Source: Nageia nagi (Eukaryota; Pinophyta). Taken from it: a DNA stretch of 64,000 nt. Positions within the stretch are counted from its first letter, which is position 1. Each line of letters starts with the position of its first letter. The notes beneath the pieces are model-generated. The model was not told the DNA's origin. It searched no databases and was given only the letters and a program-made list of their open reading frames with translations. The position numbers and the translations under genes were made by a program. This document shows positions 47,509 through 58,108 of this stretch, piece by piece. Location of the stretch: NCBI GenBank assembly GCA_050084985.1, contig JBITNC010000001.1:72292001-72356000 (forward strand). Reading direction: 5' to 3'.

Positions 47509-48440
47509 CAATTTTATAACTTTCTTGAGCATGCGCTTGGCTTGAGGGTGAGGATGTGACCAAGGTGTGATCTTGAGAGTACCCAAACCAGCCCAACGGA
47601 CACAATGAGGAGAGCGTATGACAAAAAGAGTCATAATCATGACTTTTGAAAGCATACATCTGGCTTAGAAGGGCTCCTAGACAAACATGAAGGTGAAAAT
47701 ATGATTTTGAAATGCATGCACTTGACTTGGATGGCATTCCAAGAGGCTTCAAGGTGAAAAATTGGCTAAGTCCTAATCTTGGAGTATCAAGACCAACTTG
47801 AAATGGCATAAAGGGAGAAGCGCATGGGTAGAAAAGTCATATTTATGACTTTTCAAGGGATGCGCTTGGTAAAGGAAGTACCAAGGAGGTGAGCGCATGC
47901 CAGAAAAAGACATAATCATGACTTTCTAAAGCATGCACCTGAGATGAAGAGTATTTCGGGTGACAACATGAAAATTCGACTAAGGCATGAGGAAAAGAGT
48001 ATCAAAATCAGCCCGAAGCCACACTAGAAGGAATGCGCATGACAAAAAAAAGTCATAAATATGACTTTTTGGGGCATGCGCTCAAAGCAGGAGAGCTCCA
48101 GGATTGATCCAGGGTGAAAAAAATGACTAAAGGTGAACCCTGAAGCACCAAAGACTACTCAAAGTTCCACAAGGAGGCAACACATGAATAAAAAAGAGAG
48201 AATTGTGACTTTTTGGAGCATGCACCTAGCCAAGAAAGCCGCCTAGAGGGGTTTAAAGCGAAAATTTGACTAAGTATACTTATCAAAAGCAACGAAGAGC
48301 CACCCAGAGGGATGAGCACATCACTTCAAAAGACAAGATAATGACTTTCTCAAGGATGCACTCAAGCTAGGAAGACACCAAGCCTAGGTGCATGAGGGAA
48401 AAAGACAAGATTGTGACTTTTTGAGACATGCACCATGCTC

Positions 48441-50406
48441 CAAGAAGCTAGTTTTTGAAGACAGAGTGTCCCAGACTGTCCTAATGATGCATACAAGTTA
48501 CCAAATCACCCTTGCAAGTGCCAGAAGGTGAAGTGTTCAAGTCAAGTGTTGCAAAGGCGAAGGAGATGGACGAATTCATGAGTACTAGTTGGATGGAGGT
48601 GTTGCACTTGAGATGCAACAATTTTAATTTCATTTTATTTTGCATAATTTTTATTTCAATTTGGATCTCAAAATATTATTCATTTTGATTGAACCTTGTG
48701 ATGGATGAGCGTTTGCTCCCACAAGTGCTGAACTTAATTTTGTACCACCATGTGGCATGTCTTTATAGGACCACTAGTAATTAGGTTTTATTTCAAGTAA
48801 TTTCATTTGAATTTGCATAGGGTTAGGGAAACAATTAGGGTTGCCAACCAAAACTATTTATAGCCGTAGAGGGCTCATTTGCAAAAGAAGATGATCATTT
48901 TACTCAAGAGGAGCTACTTTGAACTTGCTAATATTTTTAACACTCTCTCATATGTGAGTGTTGTGCATGATTTAATCAAACTAAGACTTGTTTCACTTAA
49001 TTGGATTGTGAATTTGAGTACTTGTACTCGGTGTTTATTTGTGGTTGTTACATGGCTTGTGGGCATTCCTTGTGAGTGTAAGCTTGTGGGGAAGTTGAAT
49101 GAATATGTTAAGAAGTTGTTGATTGCCATTTGATGAACATTATTCACTCTTTCGCATGTAGATGGATGTATGTTAGAGAAGTTCTTCCTATGTCATTTGG
49201 TTTGACATGCTGTTCATGTTGTTGCACTTAGTAACATTGCTTTAGTCTCCGTCTTGTTCACAACTTGGACCTGGTCATTTGTGACAAGGATTGAATAAGT
49301 GGGTAGACACTTCATAATAAACCCGGGAGGAAAGCTATCTGACCCCTGATATATTGGTGGACTTGTCATTGGATGTACTCACCTTGTATGCCACCATCCC
49401 CCTTTTACACTTTCTTTTTTCCTTTACCTTGTTATTTTTCCTTTTTTTATCGATCAAAAGTCTATCCTTTCAATTGGTGCAAGACAACTCCAGTGCCCAT
49501 TGTAAAACGTGTTTAACAGTTGTTGTCTCTCCTCCCACTGAGCGTTCCAAGTATAGCTATTGTCATAGTCGCATAAGACATCTCATGATCCTAGAAACCT
49601 TGGGGTAATCAGTCCTTGCAAGCATAGATTAGGAACGCAATCTCACTCATATGTTGGGTGCCCTTTTCCTGTTATCACTTAAGTGATCTTCGTAAGTGGA
49701 AAGAAAAACATCCCGACAGAAATGATTTTGGCATTAGCCTGTAAGCAATTGCAGAAATTTTCTGGGACAGATTGTAGTGGACATTGTCAATTCTTTTATC
49801 CATATATGAGAGGAATTCCTTGAGGATGAGGGGTTTATGCTTCAGACTTACTTTTTGCATAAACTGTAACTACCTCATTTTGCACCATTGCACACATATT
49901 GTGATCAAAGATGGTATAGCAGATAATACTCTCAGATCTCTTGGTAACAACAAATCATCATTAAACATAGTGCATAGAAAATCCCTCACTCAGAGGACTG
50001 TTACTCCCAAACACTTCTCCAACATTTTGATCATTGGGGTGGCTGGAGAAAGGCATGTCCCACCCTGGTACCACCACCTTGATTTGGACTTCCTTTATGC
50101 TGCTGAATAATGGGTGCTTGACTTGACAAATGCCACCACCCTATCTTCTCTAGATATGTAGTCTCCAACTCACTAACGGTTTAATTTCAGACCAAGAGAC
50201 TATTATGCTGAAGCAATGAAACCACTACCCTGAGAAGAAATCCTTTTATGGTTGATGCAGTACCTAGCTTTGGCCTTAAACAAAAAGATACTTCAAAGTT
50301 CACATCATCAAAAAATGCATGTGAAGCCAATTGTTAGCTTCCTAGTATAATTAAGGTTTATGTTTTAATCTCCCTCTAGTGTAAGGTTATTAAGATGGAA
50401 GGTAAG
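48441..50406. other. intron sequence, partly LTR-like
   Basis: 48740-48930 has 'ggttagggaaacaattaggg', then 'tatttatagcc' and 'gagggctcattt'. The order resembles 61330-61450 near the gag-like gene member 2 and may be an LTR promoter region. No termini were found. No gene is supported among the short frames up to 50110. Confidence 0.35.
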
Positions 50407-50506
50407 NNNNNNNNNNNNNNNNNNNNNNNNNNNNNNNNNNNNNNNNNNNNNNNNNNNNNNNNNNNNNNNNNNNNNNNNNNNNNNNNNNNNNNNNNNNNNN
50501 NNNNNN
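50407..50506. other. assembly gap (100 N)
   Basis: Placeholder inside GCP4 intron B; the true intron length may differ. Confidence 0.95.
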
Positions 50507-52585
50507 GTGCAACGCCCTCTCTCTTAGGGTCTTTTTTCCCGGGGATCAATCCATCACTTAGAATCATTTTTACTTTAGTGATGCATCCAACTTGGGGGAA
50601 AAATATTACATTAGAGGTTTTAAATGCCTCGGGTCCCAAAAATTACATTCAAAAGGGCTAGGAATATGCAACAATATTTACAAAATAATATTCCCTTTGA
50701 TTTACAATTTCAACAATATTTTGCACCCCTTAAGTGGCCCCACACATTTACAAATTTAGGCAAATTAAAATAACAATAAATACCCTAGAGCCCAAATGCC
50801 CCTTGTTGGAGACCCCCAAATGGAACTTACATAATAATGGGCCAAAATTTTTAAGATACTTAATTAGATATAAATCCACCAAAATTATTGAAATAGAAAT
50901 TGCACTTCCCTAGGAGAATTTCAAAAAGCCATATTTCCTTCTTTCTTGAGGAAACCATGTTTGTAACCGGTCAAAACGTTTGGCATGGATATTTTATCTA
51001 TTTCGGTGACAAATCAACAATTCTGGGCTTAGGACGATGGATATTTTTTTTGGACCAAAATTGAGGGGAACCCTCAAAATTTGAGAATTTACAACTAAAC
51101 TATCTTGCAGATTGCATGTTCTACTGATTTTGAGTTCCTTCTAATATGACAAATCCAGAAGACTGAGATTGATTGTTAGCATTGTTCTATCAGTCTTATT
51201 GTATGTTGCAGTCCAGAACTATATCTTGATGAAAAAATCTTTTAAGTAGTTAAATATAGGAACTATATACTTTTTCAACTCCTTGTTCCTGATTTTGCGG
51301 TGGAGTGCACTTCTCTCTTAATGAGTCCATTTCATTCTTTTAGAATATAATATCACAACTTGGCTTTCTAGTTGCTAGAATTCTCTTCTCTGATGGTATT
51401 GGAGGGGATGATAATGCACAATGTTTGGATTACTTTGAAATGTGTAAATTTTGCATAATAATTACATGTCGGTTACAAAACTAATAGCTGGGTACTGCTC
51501 AACTACTTAAACACCTCAAACCAACTGATAAACTACTTAACCATGTTGACAACATAATTGTATGGCTAATACAGTGTTCAATATAGGATGCATCATTCCA
51601 TTGATAGCAACATCAACAATCAGGATCACAATGTTATCAGCCAGGCATTTAACATAGAGTCAATTTAGAATGACTCCATAAAACCATTAATCAGTTGATG
51701 AAGTGAGTTGAACCACAGGAGTTAAGCAAGCCAAAAATATTTACTGGAACATATTGTTGACCAGATGAAAAACAGTAATTGGAGAAGCAACTAGTATGAT
51801 GGATAGGAATGCTACTTAAACCTTTGGCTAATGGGATGAACCATTAACACCACTCATTTGAATGTTCTGGAATTAATTAACCACCAAAGCAATATTGGAT
51901 ATATAATGAGTAAATATTGGATATCATCTTTTCTTCTTGAGTTTCTTGCCAATATTGTTATTTTAACTTCTTGTTTTCTTATGCTTGTAGATTTTTTTTT
52001 TCTCCTTTTCTATGCTGTGATTGAATCTTCTCTGTTCAATCTTCCTGACCTTGTACCTACATTGTACTTGTTCTAGCAACCAATTGGATGCTGTAAAATG
52101 TTTGCCTCATGTTCACAGTATAACCTGTCCTTTCTAATATTGGATGCTGTAAATTATAACCGAGTATCTAAATGCTAAATTTTACATGGATGAATTTTCA
52201 ATATGATTGAAATTGAAATGGCTCTGAACTCCAATTGTTCTGAAGGTCTTTGTAACTTGATGTTTTACTTGGCTAACATCGTTGCATGATTTATAGTGTT
52301 TCTCAGATTGCAATTCACAAGTATTTTGTAGTACAATGTCCATTTCTATATGTTTGAGGTGCCAACTAGGGCACATCGATCCTCTTTATTTTTAGGAGAC
52401 CTTTGTATTAGCCATGTTCATAAGTCTGTTAAAGATGGGACCTGGATCTGCTTTTTGATAGGAATCGAATACAGTGAAAGCTTTAATAACATTCTTCAAT
52501 TATAAACATGATTAAGATATCGTGTCTTATTTTTTTTCTGTTTGATACATTGTAGGTTATAATTATGTTCTTTTTCAAAATGCAG

Positions 52586-52709
52586 ACAGCATGGTGGGAA
52601 TTCACAACGTGGTGCAGCACAATTGGGGCTTACCATTGAGAAGTCAGCATGGAATTCCACTGATGATGTACATTTGACAGATTGGCATACAGGATTTCAT
52701 GTTTTCCTT
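52586..52709 (+). CDS. GCP4: gamma-tubulin complex component 4, internal exon (third in window)
   Basis: 124 bp. The first base completes the Arg codon from 41902 and the exon ends in phase 0 before 'gtatgatcc'; the acceptor is 'aaaatgcag'. It encodes 'QHGGNSQRGAAQLGL', a variable linker, then the conserved 'DDVHLTDWHTGFHVFL'. In GCP4 this is followed by a 'DMLPEY' block, which I cannot find downstream, so the next intron is at least 11.3 kb long or the gene continues beyond the window. Across the three exons the frame is open for 120 codons, arguing for a functional gene. Confidence 0.93.
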
Positions 52710-52834
52710 GTATGATCCCTGTCTATTATGCAGTTCTCTCTGTCTATAAACTCGTTTCTAGTATTATAGTTTTTAAATGTTTAAATTTTATATAACTAAA
52801 TTGACCAAGACCAATACTCCTTTGCCCAATTGCA

Positions 52835-53195
52835 TCCTGGTTCCTACCCGACGATGGTTGGGAAGACTTAATTTTGATGAATCTGGGCCCAGCTTATGCA
52901 GATGGTGCTATTTGTAATCACAAAGGTACTACACCGTCATAGTTTTGAATGGTTATTGATCTGAAAACTAATAATTATTGACTGATATGATTCCTGCACT
53001 ATGCAAAGAGCATAAGTGGAACTGCTTGTGGGTTGAAGGAGATTCAAAGCATATTGATATAATCAGTTATTGAAGAAATCAAATAAAAAATTATAAATTG
53101 GATCAAAGTATCAGCAAAATAAATGTTTGCATATAAAGTGGCAAGGCAATTTGGTGGCTGACAAGTTTGTCATCATGGTAGTTGGGTTAGGGACA
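52835..53195 (+). pseudogene. RNase H-like domain relic (RVT_3 type), copy B
   Basis: Pieces in different frames: 'LPDDGWEDL', a stretch matching the start of the domain, then 'AICNHKG', 'LWVEGDSKHI' near 53020 and 'WQGNLVADKF' near 53145. The order is that of copy A at 32071-32577. Strongly decayed and lacking any RT. Confidence 0.5.
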
Positions 53196-53821
53196 TGTAG
53201 GATTAAATGGCCCACCGTAGGAACCATCCATTGGTGATCTTTCAAAAATGACAAAATCAAGGATCGATATCCCACCACCTGCTATTTTAAGAAAATTCAG
53301 TATGTCTCATACGTTGGATTGGATTATGGACTTAGGGCAAGTCTTTGCAAGCTGTAACCTGTATGATGTATGCAGATCACTTGCTGCTGAAACTACATTG
53401 GCTTACTATTCAACGAGGCCACTCTCTTTCAAGCCATTGAAAAAACCATGCCATTCAGTCAAGGGGTCGGTTGGGTGATATTTGTGTCAGCTTCGGGTGC
53501 TTTATTCTTAATTTTGATTTTAATTTATAATTGGCATTAGTTGCTGCAAAAATTATAGCAACTAATGTAGCATTATATGCTTAGGCTAGCATTTGCATGT
53601 AGCATGAGTCTCTTCTCTTTTGGAAGCATAAAACTTTGAATGATGTGATGCAATCACATTAAATTTTTGTTGTTTTTGTTCTCTCAAGAATCGCACTTTG
53701 AGTGCCACCTTTTTTTTTGGAATTAAAATCACGCAACTAAATCCATTCACCTTTAATTTGTTTAATTTATATATGATATGTTTTGGTTTTGTTGGATTAG
53801 CAGTTTTGAAAGGACCGTAAC

Positions 53822-53940
53822 CTTTTTTTACATTTGAATCAGTCACGCATGCGTGACAAGTACTACAACAAATAGGGTGATTCGAACCCAGAACCTTCCA
53901 GTGTAGAGCATGTACTTAACCAATGCGGTGTCCCCTTGGG
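53822..53940 (-). mobile_element. short tRNA-derived SINE, family 3
   Basis: On the minus strand, 'gcattggttaagtacatg' (A box) and 'ctgggttcgaatcaccc' (B box) lie at the usual spacing. A short body and an A7 run (T7 at 53823-53829) follow. No full cloverleaf. Its head abuts the next SINE. Confidence 0.65.
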
Positions 53941-54155
53941 GACTAAAAACTTTAGGGTAAAGTTATGAGGATTCTATATCCATGTGCATGTAATGGGTAG
54001 TCTTATAACCTACTAGGTAGGAAACCTTGATCGACCTCTACCAGCACCTGGGTTTTACCACTTCCTTTATTACCCCTCCACATAGGTATAGTTTCCTACC
54101 TTTGGCTTGGGCCATGACCCAAGGAGAACCTTGCCACTACACCACCGCCTCACTA
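53941..54155 (-). mobile_element. tRNA-derived SINE, family 2, minus copy
   Basis: Reverse complement of the body seen at 31781-32010, with head 'ggtggtgtagtggcaagg' and the shared landmarks 'ggaggggtaataaaggaagt', 'gatcaaggtttcc' and 'attacatgcacatggatata'. Confidence 0.8.
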
Positions 54156-54160
54156 CTTAC

Positions 54161-54209
54161 TTTAGGGTAAAGTTTTGAAGATTCTATATCCATGTGCGTG
54201 TAATGGGAA
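54161..54209 (-). repeat. truncated duplicate of the SINE family 2 tail
   Basis: 'actttagggtaaagtt' followed by a 'gattctatatccatgtgc' stretch repeats the 3' part of the neighbouring SINE (about 53950-53999), in the same orientation. Confidence 0.8.
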
Positions 54210-54929
54210 GTGTTGGGAAGTATATCTTTCTTGCGGAAATCCTGAAATAACTTTCGGCATAGGCCTCCCAGCATCATAGTCGGGAAAGCATTACCAATTC
54301 CCCCATTTGAAAAGGACTATCTACCTCCAAGGCTCTTGTCGAAACTCCTACTCAATGCTATGACGTTTGTAGGTAACCTGCAAAGTAAAATCCAATGCTT
54401 GTACAAATGTTTTTGCATAGGGATATGTTATGTGTGTAGTATCTCTCTTTGGAATCAAAGATGGTAACTGTTAACCAACGTTTTTTTAATATAGAGTTTG
54501 TTCGCAATATTTCTATATGAAATTAAAGATTGTATTTGGTTTTTGAAAGCATATATAAAGCGTAACGAAAGCATAAAGGCAATATTGGAAAGTGAGAGAC
54601 TGCACTTGTGAGACAGAAACGAATACTTGGTCAGATATTGTTGTGCCCACACAACACACCCCAAGATGCAACATTTTGGGAACCCAATTTTTGCAACGGC
54701 AATGAGCAACATTACCTGGGCATGATCAACTTACAGTTGGTATGGAGACCTAGAATGGCCAGATGATCATTGCACAAGCATGCCTCGGAGTCATGAAGAG
54801 AGTTTTCAAGCAACACCTCATAGGATGGAGTTGTGGATCATGACAGCAACTAGACAGTGGAGTTTTGAGTGGATGACCACCAGGGCAAAAAGGAGTCGTT
54901 TTGACAAGTTTGAGTAGCAAAGGTGCTAA
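54210..54929. other. non-coding sequence
   Basis: No gene or repeat recognised. Confidence 0.4.
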
Positions 54930-55560
54930 GATGCAAAAAAGTGCGTTTTTGGTCAAGCTTGAGCCCGAAAGTAGTGGATACAGTTAAGGTGACAAAAATA
55001 GCGTGTTTTTGTACAAATTGAGCCCTAAAGGGTATCTAAAGCCGAAAAGCACATTTTTGTCAATTTTGAGCCCGAAGCGCTAGAAAATGTTTAGCATCAT
55101 GAAAAAGTGCGTTTTGGTCAATTTTGAGCCCGGGAGTGGTTAGTCTACTAAAAATGTGCTTTTTGCATAGTTTGAGCCCGGAAAGCTGGAAATGACCAAA
55201 GTTGCAAATTTGAGCTCAAAGTGCTCGGAAATGCCAGAAATGGTTGTTTTTGCATATATTGAGTCGGGAAAGGCCGAAAATGTAGACTTTGAGGCCCAAA
55301 TGCCGGAAATGATCGTTTTTTTCACCATTTGAGCTCGAAAACTTCGAAAATTAGGTCGAAAAGCATACTTAGAGCTCCGAAATGCCATAAATGGTTGGAA
55401 TGCACCGTTTGGACCCATAAAGGACGGGAAAGGTCGGGAATGTATAGTATAGCTTGAGATGGATGAGGAAAACAAGTTTGAGCACCCTTGAGGGCCAGGA
55501 TTAAAAAAATGAGCGTTTTGGCATCTGGAAGGCTTCAGGTTGAGCCCGAAAAGTGAGTGT
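54930..55560. repeat. minisatellite, period about 60-65 bp
   Basis: Units combine 'aaaagtgcgtttttg', 'tcaattttgagcccg' and a 'gaaa' run. Clear instances lie near 54935, 54995, 55045, 55105 and 55155, with decayed ones to about 55560. Confidence 0.8.
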
Positions 55561-55619
55561 TTTCAAACTGCTCAGAATTAAAATCCAAAAGAAAGGTGTG
55601 GTGCCAAATGACAAATTAA

Positions 55620-57130
55620 GGCCACTCTACTCTTGGAAATTTCAAAAAAACTCAAGTTTTGACCCCCGAAAAGTTAGGGGGGGAGTTTTGCAAGTTTTCC
55701 CTCGCTTAGTCTAATTTTGAAAAATGCCTATTCTCTTCAAAACCTGCGCCTACCTATTGGGAGGCCCAAGATTGATCCGAAATGGCAATTTTTGAGCTCA
55801 GGAGTGTGGGGATCACGATTCTACATTAAATTGGTCTTTCAAGTTTGGGATTTTGACGAATTTTGCTCCACCAAAAGTGGAAAAAACAGGAAAATGAAAA
55901 ATGGACAGCCAATGAGAATGCTCCAAGTTTCCTAGAATTCCAAAAGTGTCAAAATGAAAATCTAAGAGTGAGCTAGGGTGGCAAATCAAAAATTAAGCAC
56001 CTTTCCTCATGGAATTTTTGAAATTGAGCAATTTTTTCCCCTCTAAAGTTAGGCACTGGATTTGGGTGCTTTCCCTCAACTTCTCAAAATTGGAAAATGG
56101 CCTAAAACCTCAAAACCTGCACCTACCCTTCTTGTGCCCCAAATTTGAAAAAAAATGAAAATTTTGACCTTGATGCGGTGTAGGATGGGATTCCACACAA
56201 GATTGATGATTTGAGTTTTCCAAAAAAATGAGATCTACTTCCTCAAATCATCAAAATTTGATTGGTCAATGAGAGAGCTCCAAAATATTTCCAAATTTTC
56301 CAAAATTGGTCAAATCAAATTTTGAATTGGACCAACTCTTGCAATGTTGCAAAAAAATCAATTTTGCCCATCAAAAGCTAGGTGGCAGTTTTGGCTTGTT
56401 TCCCCCGTTTTCAAATTTTTCAAAAACATGCCAAGAATCCGTAAAACCTGCTCCTAGCATTCAAGCCTCATTTTTTGCTCAAAATTCAAAATTTTTGATC
56501 CTAGGAGCATGGGAAACCCAATTTTGCACATTATTCATGTTTTAAGTTTTTGGAAAAAAGTGGATGTACTCCCTCAAAATCCCAAAATTTGGATCAGCCA
56601 ATGGGAGAGCTCTAAAATTTTCCAAATTTTTCAAAAGAGCTCTAAATCTTGCAAATTTGCTTAAAAACCAAATTTTCACCCCCTTAAAGGTAGGTGCTAG
56701 TTTTGCAAGACTTCCCCATTTTTTTCCATTTTTGAAAACCTGCCAAACATCCCTACGCCTAGCCTCCTTTGTCCCTAAAGGTGCCCAAAATTGCAATTTT
56801 TTGCCTCCATGAGAAGTTGGTGTGATTCTACACCATTTTGACCTATCGTTTGTGCAATTTGGTGAACACAAATTCTCAAAAACCATATTTTTGCATCCAA
56901 ATGGGATTCAAGGGCCGAGAAAACACAAAAAAATTGGATTTTTCCTCAAAAATCTCAAAATTTGAAATCCAAATCTGAAACATGGAGGTTGAAGAGCACC
57001 CAAAAGCCATCATGTTTGCTTCCAAGACCCCCCACATTGCTCCAAATATGCCCCTTCCACACTTAGGGCAGGTTTTGGCATTTTTCCCATGTTTTCCAAC
57101 GTTGGCAAGGAGGAGGATAAATCCAAAATA
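55620..57130. repeat. tandem array, units about 310-376 bp
   Basis: Four to five diverged units, anchored by 'aaagttagg..agttttgcaag'-like phrases near 55670, 56046, 56376, 56686 and 57058. Each is followed by 'aaaacctg(c)gcctacc', a line of T-rich sequence and a phrase like 'gccaatgagagagctcc'. No coding potential; overlapping open frames on both strands come from the repeat. Confidence 0.8.
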
Positions 57131-58108
57131 CAAGCTTTTGACTTAGGGCTAATTTGGTGTTGACATGTGGCACTACATGACCCCCAAAGCCTATAACGAC
57201 ATGCATACCCCTCCATTTTTCACCACTCTCATTTTTGCATTCTTATGCTGCCCAAATTTTTGAAAATTTGAGAACCAAGTGAGAAAAAAAGCCATTTTTT
57301 CAGCCTTGGAGGATTTTTCAATCACTTAGCATCTTACCCATCCCTCCAAACTCTATTAAAATTTGAAATCCAAGCATCCTCCATTTACATGAACTCCATT
57401 TTTTCCAAGTTTTGAGGATTTTTACACAAAAACCCATTTTTCAAACCCTCAAACACTTGAAAATTTATTTTTCCAGATTTTAAGTTTGATCACTTTTTTG
57501 GATACCCTTTATCCATGTGATCAACTTTTATTTTCAGCAAAAAAACAAAAAAAATCCATATGATCCAAGATTTGAGTGCTCAAAATCCGCATTTCTTGAA
57601 AAAAATTCAAAAAAATCCAATTTTTTTCCAAAAACTCTAAAAATTGTTTTTGAAGTCCGTTTTGGCTGTTTCAAAGTTTGAAACACCTTCCCCACTCACT
57701 CCCCATCCATCTAAGGTGTCAGAACTTGATTCGGCACCATTTGCCAATTTCGCCAAATTTCACCACTTTTTCCTGTTGAAAAAGTAAACTTTTTCGAGAA
57801 AAAATTGAAAATTCTCTAATCATCTTAATTTTTTGCTAAGCCATTCCCTTTTGAGCTAGTTACTTTTGTGTCATCTCAAACTCACCTAGAAGGCCTTGAA
57901 AATTGCAAATTACGACACTTTTTGATGATGGCATACTTAGAGTGTAAAATGCCAAAAAAATCCAAATTTTTCAAAAACCCCCTCTTTGCTTGCCTAAAAA
58001 GGGCCATAAGCTTCCCAGGACTCTTCTAACTCTTGTTGTTCTCTTAGACAGGGACACAATCGCGTTAGTAGCTCAAAACATCAAAGATAGGAACAGAAAA
58101 GGCTAACA
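57131..58108. other. T- and A-rich leader sequence
   Basis: Low-complexity sequence between the array and the gag-like gene. No gene recognised and no PBS found. Confidence 0.4.

Larger units (their letters stand above)
43240..48440. repeat. minisatellite with a palindrome in each unit, split by hAT 3
   Basis: About eleven units at roughly 70-210 bp spacing lie at 43240-43622 and 47517-48440. Each has a core like 'aaaagtcataattatgactt', flanked by 'gcgcatg' on the left and 'gcatgcgc(c)tag' or a variant on the right, so each can form a hairpin. Clear cores are near 43400, 43480, 47635, 47840, 47915, 48055, 48210, 48330 and 48405. Similar 'catgcgcctagcc' phrases occur in the array near 63640. 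Confidence 0.85.
41903..52585 (+). other. GCP4: GCP4 intron B, 10,683 bp
   Basis: GT..AG, phase 2. Contains the palindromic minisatellite and hAT 3. 41903-43230 and 50507-52585 are unassigned intron sequence with no convincing gene. Open frames at 42504-42834 are Ser/Thr or Leu/Pro low-complexity shadows of each other. Confidence 0.85.

Noticed and set aside
47141-47809. ORFs on both strands rich in Gly, Arg and Pro
   Set aside because: They arise from the GC-rich GGGAACG/CGTTCCC terminal motifs of hAT 3 and its flank.
55140-57216. several ORFs of 60-114 codons on both strands
   Set aside because: All fall in tandem arrays and change with the repeat unit. No conserved translation.
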